Part shown: positions 44,061-50,493 of the stretch, in pieces
Numbering within the stretch: the first letter of the stretch is position 1
How the letters are laid out: the number at the start of each line of letters is the position of its first letter
Assembly: GCF_000425665.1 (NCBI RefSeq)
Contig: NZ_AUDW01000022.1
Location: 1-50,493 of the forward strand
Source of the DNA: Gemella cuniculi DSM 15828
Lineage (GTDB): Bacteria > Bacillota > Bacilli > Staphylococcales > Gemellaceae
Direction of reading: 5' to 3'
DNA: 50,493 nt
Program-made: the position numbers and the translations under genes
The notes under the pieces: generated by a model
Told to the model about the DNA's origin: nothing
Databases searched by the model: none
What the model saw: only the letters and a program-made list of their open reading frames with translations

Positions 44061-45257
44061 TTATTTGTTTGATAATGAGTCTATACCTGGTAATACTTTT
44101 CCTTCAAGATATTCTAATGAAGCCCCACCACCAGTTGAGATATGTGAGAATTTTTCTGCATACCCTAAAGAAATTGCAGCTGTTGCACTATCACCACCAC
44201 CAATAATAGTAGTAGCATCTTCTAAATTTGCAATAGCTTCACAAACACCAATAGTACCTTTAGCAAAATTAGGCATTTCAAATACACCCATAGGTCCATT
44301 CCAAATTACTGTTTTTGCTCCCACAAGAGTATTTTTAAATAATTCCACAGATTTAGGTCCAATATCTAGTCCTTCCTCATCTGCTTGAATGTCATCTTCT
44401 GATATGCGGCTTGGTGCATCATTAGAAAATTCTTTAGCTACAACAGTGTCTACTGGAAGCACCAGCTTGTCACCCGCTTTTTCCATTAACTCTCGCGCAT
44501 AATCAACTTTATCATTTTCACAAAGTGATTTACCAATTTCTTTACCTTGCGCTTTCATAAAGGTATATGCCATACCACCACCGATGATAACTTTATCAGC
44601 TTTTTCTAATAAATTCTCAATAACGGCAATCTTATCAGAAACTTTTGCTCCACCTAAAATTGCAACTAAAGGTCTTTCAGGATTATCAACTGCTCCACCA
44701 ATAAATTTAATTTCTTTATCTACCAAGAAGCCAGATGCAGAATTACCTTCTCCAATATTAGAAGCAATACCCACATTTGATGCGTGAGCGCGGTGTGCAG
44801 TTCCAAATGCATCATTAACATATAATTCCCCTAGCGAAGCCCAATATTTAGCAAGTTCAGCATCGTTTTTAGATTCTTTCTTACCTTCTACATCTTCAAA
44901 ACGAGTATTTTCGAACATCAAGATTTCACCATCTTTTAGCTTCTTAACAGCCGATTCTAATTTTTCCCCACGTGTTTCAGGCACAAATACAACATCTTTT
45001 CCTAATAATTTCGATAATCTTTTTGCTACAGGTGCTAAAGATTTAGAAACTTTATCAGCTTCTTCTTTTACACGTCCCAAATGAGAAAATGCAACAACTT
45101 TTGCTCCTTGATTTAGTGCATACTCTATTGTTGGAAGTGCAGCTGTAATACGATTATCATTTGTAATTTCACCATCTTTTAAAGGTACGTTAAAATCAAC
45201 ACGCATCAAGACAGTTTTTCCCTGCAAATTACCTAAGTCTTTTATAGATTTTTTCAT
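44061..45257 (-). CDS. pgk: Phosphoglycerate kinase
   Basis: 398 residues, two-domain hinge kinase producing ATP and 3-phosphoglycerate. Conserved: [71 protein letters not shown] and the nucleotide site [25 protein letters not shown]. Separated from gap by a 90-bp spacer with a stem-loop. Confidence 0.98.
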   Translation of the reverse strand: MKKSIKDLGNLQGKTVLMRVDFNVPLKDGEITNDNRITAALPTIEYALNQGAKVVAFSHLGRVKEEADKVSKSLAPVAKRLSKLLGKDVVFVPETRGEKLESAVKKLKDGEILMFENTRFEDVEGKKESKNDAELAKYWASLGELYVNDAFGTAHRAHASNVGIASNIGEGNSASGFLVDKEIKFIGGAVDNPERPLVAILGGAKVSDKIAVIENLLEKADKVIIGGGMAYTFMKAQGKEIGKSLCENDKVDYARELMEKAGDKLVLPVDTVVAKEFSNDAPSRISEDDIQADEEGLDIGPKSVELFKNTLVGAKTVIWNGPMGVFEMPNFAKGTIGVCEAIANLEDATTIIGGGDSATAAISLGYAEKFSHISTGGGASLEYLEGKVLPGIDSLSNK

Positions 45258-45296
45258 GGAAAGCTCCTTTATTAAAATATTAGAATATATGAGACA

Positions 45297-45323
45297 AGAT
45301 ATAAGTTAATTAAACTTATATCT
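45297..45323 (-). other. Stem-loop in the gap-pgk spacer
   Basis: A perfect 11-bp stem (45297-45307 with 45313-45323) has no T run after it on the minus strand. It may be an mRNA processing or stability element that lets gap be more abundant than the downstream genes. Confidence 0.5.
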
Positions 45324-45347
45324 CATCTTACTATACTTAATTATATA

Positions 45348-46355
45348 TTATTTAATTAATCCTGCAAAGTATTTTAACGTTCTTACTAATTGTGAAGTGT
45401 AAGACATTTCGTTATCATACCAAGAAACAACTTTAACTAATTGTTTATCACCTACTGTTAATACTTTTGTTTGAGTTGCATCAAACAATGATCCAAATTC
45501 AATTCCCACTATATCTGATGAAACGATTGGATCTACATTATATCCAAATGATTCGTTAGCAGCAGCTTGCATTGCAGAATTAACTTCTTCAGCAGTAACA
45601 GTTTTTTCAACTACTGCTACTAATTCAGTTAATGATCCAGTCGGTACTGGTACACGTTGTGCTGCTCCATCAAGTTTACCATTTAATTCTGGAATAACTA
45701 AACCAATCGCTTTTGCAGCTCCTGTTGTGTTAGGTACGATATTTTCTGCAGCTGCACGTGCACGACGTAAGTCTCCACCACGGTGAGGTGCATCAAGTGT
45801 ATTTTGGTCACCAGTATATCCATGAATTGTAGTCATTAATCCTTCAACTACTGTGAAGTTATCATGTAATGCTTTAGCCATTGGTGCTAAACAGTTTGTC
45901 GTACAAGAAGCACCTGAGATAACTGTTTCTGAACCATCTAAAGTTTCATGGTTTACATTGTATACGATAGTTTTAATATCATTTCCACCTGGAGCTGAAA
46001 TAACAACTTTTTTAGCTCCTGCTTGAATATGAGCTTCTGCTTTTTCTTTAGAAGTAAAGAATCCTGTACATTCTAATACTACATCTATTCCTAATTCTCC
46101 CCATGGTAATTCAGCTGGATTTGGATTAGCAAAGCCTTTAATTTCTTTTCCATCAACTATTAAACTTCCATCCTTCTCAAATACTTCACCTTTAAAACGC
46201 CCTTGAGTTGTATCATATTTTAATAAATGAACTAGTTGATTAACTGGTGTCAAATCATTAATCGCCACTACTTCAATTCCTTCTACATTTTGAATTCTTC
46301 TTAATGCTAATCTTCCGATACGCCCAAATCCATTAATTGCTACTTTTACTGTCAT
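45348..46355 (-). CDS. gap: Glyceraldehyde-3-phosphate dehydrogenase (NAD-dependent, glycolytic)
   Basis: 335 residues. Rossmann start [17 protein letters not shown], active-site Cys in [10 protein letters not shown] (about 151), catalytic His in HGYTGDQNT, phosphate-site [18 protein letters not shown], and C-terminal [13 protein letters not shown]. First enzyme gene after cggR (14-bp gap), so it is the GapA-type glycolytic enzyme and not a gluconeogenic GapB. RBS AGGAGGAACTAAAAA. Confidence 0.98.
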   Translation of the reverse strand: MTVKVAINGFGRIGRLALRRIQNVEGIEVVAINDLTPVNQLVHLLKYDTTQGRFKGEVFEKDGSLIVDGKEIKGFANPNPAELPWGELGIDVVLECTGFFTSKEKAEAHIQAGAKKVVISAPGGNDIKTIVYNVNHETLDGSETVISGASCTTNCLAPMAKALHDNFTVVEGLMTTIHGYTGDQNTLDAPHRGGDLRRARAAAENIVPNTTGAAKAIGLVIPELNGKLDGAAQRVPVPTGSLTELVAVVEKTVTAEEVNSAMQAAANESFGYNVDPIVSSDIVGIEFGSLFDATQTKVLTVGDKQLVKVVSWYDNEMSYTSQLVRTLKYFAGLIK

Positions 46356-46369
46356 TTTTTTAGTTCCTC

Positions 46370-47416
46370 CTAAAAAGTTTTATTAACTTTATTTATAATT
46401 TTTTTGCAAATTGCCTCATCAATAATCAGTGTAGCATTTTCAGGTTTAGTATTCAAATAACTAAACACTGCATCTGACTTTTCACTTCCACCAACTATTG
46501 TAAAGACATCGTCAATGCCATTAACATCTTTAAAACTCATACCTATAGTAGAGGTTTTAAAGATTTCTCTGCCAGCTTCATCAAAATAACTTCCGAATGA
46601 TTCACTAACAGCATCTTTTTCTTCCAATACTTCTAAAACTTCTTTAGAAGATCTTCTTCTAAAGGCCATCTCAAAAGCATTCCCTATACTATGAATAATT
46701 ATTGACGTCTTATCTATAACATCAAGTGCATTCCTTACGACTGGTTCTTTAACAAGTTCATCTAGTGCTTTCTTACCTATGTTATCTGGTGCGTGCAACA
46801 ACTGATAATTATTTTTAGAATTATTAGCCATTTTTGTTGCAATATCATTTGCTTGATATTCTGTATTAACCACAGATAATCCACCTCGAATAGGTGTTAT
46901 AGTAACATCTTTTCCATAACCAAATGTTTCATCAGCCTTACTCGCAACATAGTACATTGTACTTCCGCCGCTAACTCCAATTACGCATTCTTTTGTTATT
47001 TTTGCATTAACCTTGTCTAAAAGTAAATTTGTCATCTCCGTTCTAGTTGCTTCATTATTTACAAAATCACCAGCAACTATATAAACCTCTTTCACAGAAA
47101 AATGTTTTTTTATAAAACTTCTTTCTTTACCAAAGCTATCATTCATCAAAGAAGATTTTATTTCCGTAAGGATTTCTTCTCCTTTTTCTGTAATACTCAT
47201 TCCTGTTGTTTTTTTAGAGATTAATCCTAACTTAGATAACACTTCACATTCTGTACGTAATTGTCTTTCTGTCATATCTACAAAATTTAATAATGTTTTT
47301 CTTCCAACAGGTTGATTAATTTTTATAATTAACAACAACTCATAACGATTATTAAATTTCATGAACATCTCAGGTACAAGTTTACTTTGCATATGTAACA
47401 AATGTAAAATATCCAT
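46370..47416 (-). CDS. cggR: Central glycolytic genes regulator CggR (SorC family)
   Basis: About 348 residues. N-terminal winged helix ([40 protein letters not shown]) and a C-terminal sugar-binding domain of the SorC type with [12 protein letters not shown]. In Bacillus, CggR represses the gapA operon until fructose-1,6-bisphosphate releases it. Directly upstream of gap and downstream of a matching operator, so it should autoregulate. The start is uncertain: the ATG giving [10 protein letters not shown] follows AGGGGC by about 10 nt, and an in-frame ATG lies 36 bp earlier. Confidence 0.93.
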   Translation of the reverse strand: MDILHLLHMQSKLVPEMFMKFNNRYELLLIIKINQPVGRKTLLNFVDMTERQLRTECEVLSKLGLISKKTTGMSITEKGEEILTEIKSSLMNDSFGKERSFIKKHFSVKEVYIVAGDFVNNEATRTEMTNLLLDKVNAKITKECVIGVSGGSTMYYVASKADETFGYGKDVTITPIRGGLSVVNTEYQANDIATKMANNSKNNYQLLHAPDNIGKKALDELVKEPVVRNALDVIDKTSIIIHSIGNAFEMAFRRRSSKEVLEVLEEKDAVSESFGSYFDEAGREIFKTSTIGMSFKDVNGIDDVFTIVGGSEKSDAVFSYLNTKPENATLIIDEAICKKIINKVNKTF

Positions 47417-47453
47417 CTTAATCATGCCCCTATTTTTATGAAAATTTATCACT

Positions 47454-47488
47454 GGTCAATACTCGTCCTAATAGGTCGAATTATGACC
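47454..47488 (-). promoter_or_regulatory. CggR operator
   Basis: Two tandem imperfect palindromes read on the minus strand as GGTC-N7-GACC, five bases, GGAC-N7-GACC. Tandem half-sites of this kind just downstream of the promoter match the architecture of the Bacillus CggR operator. Confidence 0.75.
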
Positions 47489-47522
47489 AACAAATGATAA
47501 AAAAATAAACTTTCTGATTAGA

Positions 47523-47551
47523 ATTATAACAAATCCTTTTGGAAAAATCAA
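47523..47551 (-). promoter_or_regulatory. Promoter of the cggR-gap-pgk-tpiA-eno operon
   Basis: TTGATT (47546-47551), 17 bp, TATAAT (47523-47528) with TGT before the -10. Predicted start near 47516; the operator covers about +29 to +63. Confidence 0.8.
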
Positions 47552-47587
47552 GATATTTAGCTATAATTCTATCAAAAAATTTAAATT

Positions 47588-48208
47588 TTATTTTAAAATC
47601 GCTACCAATTCCACTAAAATTATAAAATAAAAGACGAAAATCATTTCATATTCTTTATAATCTATTGGAAGTTCTGATAAAAACTGACTTGGATAGTCTA
47701 ACTCTATTTCTTTTCTCAATCCTTCTATTTTAATATTCTCGAAATTATATCTATTCAAAATAGAATTCAATTCTCCTTGATTGTAATAAAATATTTTTCT
47801 TACCTTTGAAAAAAACAGGCTATCTGATGCATTAATATTTTCTATAACATTTAACACTGATAATAATTCTTGTGCTGCGTTTAAAGAATTTATTTTTATA
47901 ACATCATAAATATTTTTTATCAACAGATTTGGAATCTGATATTTTAATTCCAATTTTTCAAAGTCAATTTCTTTTTTTATTTTTTTGTTTTTTTCTTTGA
48001 TATTTGCCTTTATTATATTGTTCTGTTCCTTCTCAAAGAAGATTACGTATTCATCAGGTATCACGATAATTTCATCTTTTTTAAAATCTATTTTTTTCCC
48101 CAATTTTTTTATTGTCTCTTCTTGAGCTAGTTTTTGGTACGGGCGCTTAAACTTCTCATTCTCTAATAAATAGAACCCTCTATACGACTTGTGATACTTA
48201 AATTTCAA
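47588..48208 (-). CDS. Unknown protein with C-terminal membrane helix
   Basis: 206 residues, not recognised. Basic, lysine-rich first 90 residues, helical middle (NSLNAAQELLSVLNVIENIN), and a hydrophobic C-terminal segment (YEMIFVFYFIILVELVAILK) that ends the protein, so it is probably tail-anchored with the bulk in the cytoplasm. RBS AAAGAGGTGTAATTTTG. Alone between the asparaginase gene and the glycolytic operon promoter, on the same strand. Confidence 0.7.
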   Translation of the reverse strand: MKFKYHKSYRGFYLLENEKFKRPYQKLAQEETIKKLGKKIDFKKDEIIVIPDEYVIFFEKEQNNIIKANIKEKNKKIKKEIDFEKLELKYQIPNLLIKNIYDVIKINSLNAAQELLSVLNVIENINASDSLFFSKVRKIFYYNQGELNSILNRYNFENIKIEGLRKEIELDYPSQFLSELPIDYKEYEMIFVFYFIILVELVAILK

Positions 48209-48303
48209 AATTACACCTCTTTACATTAATAAAATCCCTATCTATACTATCATATTTAGAACAATTATTCAACGTAGATTTTTTAATATTTTATAAATTT
48301 ATT

Positions 48304-49266
48304 TTAAAAGTATTCCTTTAGTTCCTTTTTTGTTATCCCCGCTTCTAATAAAACCAGTAGCTTTATTCTAGCTTTTTGTCCACTAAGTCCCGTGGTAAAA
48401 ATCACTCCATCTTGATAAAATCTTTTTCCTCCACCTTCATAGTCATATACATCCTGTGTTACTCCATTAAATGCTCTTGATACAAAAACCACCGATATGT
48501 TTTTTTCTAAACATCTCTTTATTGCTGGAACAGTTTTTGGTGGGAGATTTCCCGCACCAAGTGCTTCTATTACTAACCCATCAACATCCAATTCACACAC
48601 TGCATCTATTAACTCACTTCCCATTCCTGCATATGCTTTTAATAAAAATACTTTTTTACTATTAGTACTTACATTATAATGTTCTTCTTTTATTAATTTT
48701 TGAAAATATATAACTTCGTTTTTTGATAATAATCCTATCGGTCCAAATGTTGGAGTTTGAAACGTTGCTACATTAGTAGTATGTGTCTTAGTAACATAAG
48801 TTGCTGTATGCACTTCATCATTCATCACTACAAGAACACCTTTATCACAACTTTCATCGCTAGCCGCAACTATTAAAGCACTTCTTAAATTAGCTAATCC
48901 ATCTGAGCCAATTTCATTACTAGATCTCATAGCACCTGTTATTACAACTGGAATATTTAAATCCAAAGTTAGTTCCAAATAATACGCTGTCTCTTCTAAC
49001 GTATCTGTTCCATGTGTAATTACCACACCTTCATATCCTTCATCTACTGCTTTTTCAATTCTTGTTTTTATACTTAACATCTCTTTTTCAGTAATTTGTG
49101 GGGATGCTAAACGATATAATTCTTCTACATTGATATTTCCTATATACGAAAAAATATCACCACTTATTTTCATCGGATTATCGTTCGTTGGTGCAACTTT
49201 TCCTGTTGTGTAATCTTCACTCATTGATATAGTTCCACCAGTATTCAATATTAATATTTTTTTCAA
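48304..49266 (-). CDS. ansA: L-asparaginase, type I (cytoplasmic)
   Basis: 320 residues. Hydrolyses asparagine to aspartate and ammonia. The first catalytic Thr lies in LNTGGTISM (about 10) and the second in ITHGTDTLEETAY (about 85), with GAMRSSNEIGSDG following. No signal peptide, hence the type I form. RBS AAAAGGATAAGAGGTATGATAA. A conserved-looking stretch GYEGVVITHG confirms frame. Confidence 0.93.
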   Translation of the reverse strand: MKKILILNTGGTISMSEDYTTGKVAPTNDNPMKISGDIFSYIGNINVEELYRLASPQITEKEMLSIKTRIEKAVDEGYEGVVITHGTDTLEETAYYLELTLDLNIPVVITGAMRSSNEIGSDGLANLRSALIVAASDESCDKGVLVVMNDEVHTATYVTKTHTTNVATFQTPTFGPIGLLSKNEVIYFQKLIKEEHYNVSTNSKKVFLLKAYAGMGSELIDAVCELDVDGLVIEALGAGNLPPKTVPAIKRCLEKNISVVFVSRAFNGVTQDVYDYEGGGKRFYQDGVIFTTGLSGQKARIKLLVLLEAGITKKELKEYF

Positions 49267-49300
49267 TTTATCATACCTCTTATCCTTTTCATTTTAATTC

Positions 49301-49867
49301 CTAATCTTTATAACCATTTACTATTAAATCTACTTTCCCATTTTCTGGATTTATGACAAGTCCATGTACTGGTACATCTTTTGGAATAAGTGGATGATTA
49401 GTTATCATATTTACATCATGGCTAACACTTTCTTTAACATCATCAAAACCATGAAGCCATTTATTTAAATCAATTCCTGAATATCTAAGAATATCCAGAG
49501 TTTCTTCATTAACTCCTCGATTTTTCATTTTTTCCAATATTAAATTAGTATCTATATTTTGCATTCCACAATCGTGATGTCCCATAACTATAATTTCATC
49601 CGCTTTTAACATATAAACTGCAATAATTAAACTTCTCATTATTGAACCAAATGGATGCGTTAAAATTGCTCCTGCATTTTTTACAACTTTTACATCTCCT
49701 TGTGATAAGTTTAAGGATCTTGTTGCGAGTTCCACAAGTCTTGTGTCCATACATGTAAACATTACCATTTTTTTAGCTGGGTATTTATCTTCTGTTTTAT
49801 ATTTTTTATATTTTTCAAACTTAACAAAATATTTATTGTATTCAAGCATTGATTCTAATAACTTCAT
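49301..49867 (-). CDS. Beta-type carbonic anhydrase family protein
   Basis: 188 residues, the length of YtiB-like beta-carbonic anhydrases. Zinc ligands are visible: Cys39 in FTCMDTR (with the Asp41/Arg43 dyad), and His97 and Cys100 in MGHHDCGM. It interconverts CO2 and bicarbonate. VKNAGAILTHP is the family segment between them. RBS TAAAGGAGAAAAA. Distance to the asparaginase gene is 34 bp, so an operon is likely; no functional link is evident. Confidence 0.92.
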   Translation of the reverse strand: MKLLESMLEYNKYFVKFEKYKKYKTEDKYPAKKMVMFTCMDTRLVELATRSLNLSQGDVKVVKNAGAILTHPFGSIMRSLIIAVYMLKADEIIVMGHHDCGMQNIDTNLILEKMKNRGVNEETLDILRYSGIDLNKWLHGFDDVKESVSHDVNMITNHPLIPKDVPVHGLVINPENGKVDLIVNGYKD

Positions 49868-50023
49868 TTTTTCTCCTTTAAATTCTTAATAACAACAGTT
49901 CTAAATATCAACTTACAAAACTATTTAATTTTCTTCATTTTATAATTATAAACATTTTAAACCTGTCTTCCAATTATACTATACTTAATTACTCACGTAA
50001 ACTTTGAATACAGAGATTTTTTA

Positions 50024-50055
50024 TAAATGGTGAATTGCAAATAAAAGTGCAACAC
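50024..50055 (-). repeat. Candidate terminal inverted repeat of the IS30-like element
   Basis: The sequence right after the transposase stop, on the minus strand GGTGTTGCACTTTTATTTGC and onward, has the position and look of an IS30-family end. The other end is outside the window, so pairing cannot be checked. Confidence 0.5.
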
Positions 50056-50493
50056 CTAACTCAATAAATTAATCTCGTGTAACAATGCTTCGAATGGTGT
50101 TGAAAAATTTAGACATTTTCTTGGTCTATTATTCAATTGGACTAAATTTTCAATTAGTTCAGTCAAATTAATATTACTCAAATTAGTCTTTTTAGGGTAA
50201 TACTCCCTAAAAAGACCATTACTATTCTCATTAGAACCTCGTTGCCAAGAAGAATATGGATCTGCAAAGTAAAAATCTATTCCCATCTTTTCTACATCTT
50301 TATAGCAAGAAAATTCTTTTCCTCTATCAGAGGTAAAGGACTTTAAAGCTTTATTAGGAAGTAATAAACATAGAACTTTAATAGCTTTAAACATAGAAGA
50401 CTTACTTCTATCAACCATAGGTATAGCTATATAAAATCTAGTTTTTCTTTCTACAAATGTGGCTAAACAACCTCTACTCTCTCCTCTAGAAGA
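50056..50493 (-). CDS. IS30-family transposase, C-terminal part (cut by window edge)
   Basis: The frame is open to the last base of the window. Visible part: SRGCLATFVERKTRFYIAIP, catalytic Asp in FTSDRGKEF, and the catalytic Glu in SSWQRGSNENSNGLFREYYP, the DDE core of IS30 transposases. The N-terminal helix-turn-helix and first Asp lie beyond 50,493. It looks intact as far as seen. Confidence 0.93.
   Translation of the reverse strand, partial: SSRGESRGCLATFVERKTRFYIAIPMVDRSKSSMFKAIKVLCLLLPNKALKSFTSDRGKEFSCYKDVEKMGIDFYFADPYSSWQRGSNENSNGLFREYYPKKTNLSNINLTELIENLVQLNNRPRKCLNFSTPFEALLHEINLLS

Overview
The window reads as the chromosome of a very AT-rich low-GC Firmicute. The gene complement (CggR-controlled glycolysis operon, RNA polymerase delta subunit next to argS, a histidine T-box before hisS-aspS, lipoproteins with Firmicute lipoboxes) fits Gemella or a close relative. 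The genus is my inference from gene content and base composition, not the result of a search.

Layout. 1-13.7 kb is housekeeping, almost all on the minus strand: hisS-aspS behind a T-box; an anchored extracellular protein; a regulator / PLP lyase / RidA operon; a POT-family peptide transporter; a cold-shock protein; and rpoE, argS, a DUF1934 gene and an ABC-F ATPase. 13.7-20.5 kb holds a YdjY-like lipoprotein with a TVP38/DedA-like membrane protein, a MacB-type ABC exporter, an ArsC/Spx-like protein and rplS (L19) with its leader.

20,553-34,556 is a 14.0-kb integrated element bounded by a 19-bp direct repeat of the 3' end of rplS. Its gene order matches a phage-inducible chromosomal island (phage satellite). 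Integrase, an AbiF-type HEPN abortive-infection protein and an Stl-like repressor run rightward. A Cro-like regulator, helix-turn-helix genes, a TTG-started primase/SF3 helicase, an iteron-type origin, small genes, a broken late regulator, a GC-rich cos-like patch, a phage head-gene remnant, a scaffold-like coiled-coil gene and hicAB run leftward. Three copies of a 21-bp operator surround the Cro-like promoter. A compact promoter-RNA-terminator unit of about 93 nt lies directly upstream of abiF and resembles the known AbiF-associated non-coding RNA; this is the most exciting system in the window. The element carries its own terminator for rplS, and what looks like the host's original terminator now lies beyond attR.

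34.6-40 kb is an ABC-transporter operon with nanE (sialic acid / N-acetylmannosamine use). 40.6-41.5 kb is apbE. 41.9-47.6 kb is cggR-gap-pgk-tpiA-eno, without a phosphoglycerate mutase gene, behind a promoter and a two-palindrome CggR operator. The rest is an unknown tail-anchored protein, L-asparaginase, a beta-carbonic anhydrase and the 3' part of an IS30-family insertion sequence cut by the window edge.
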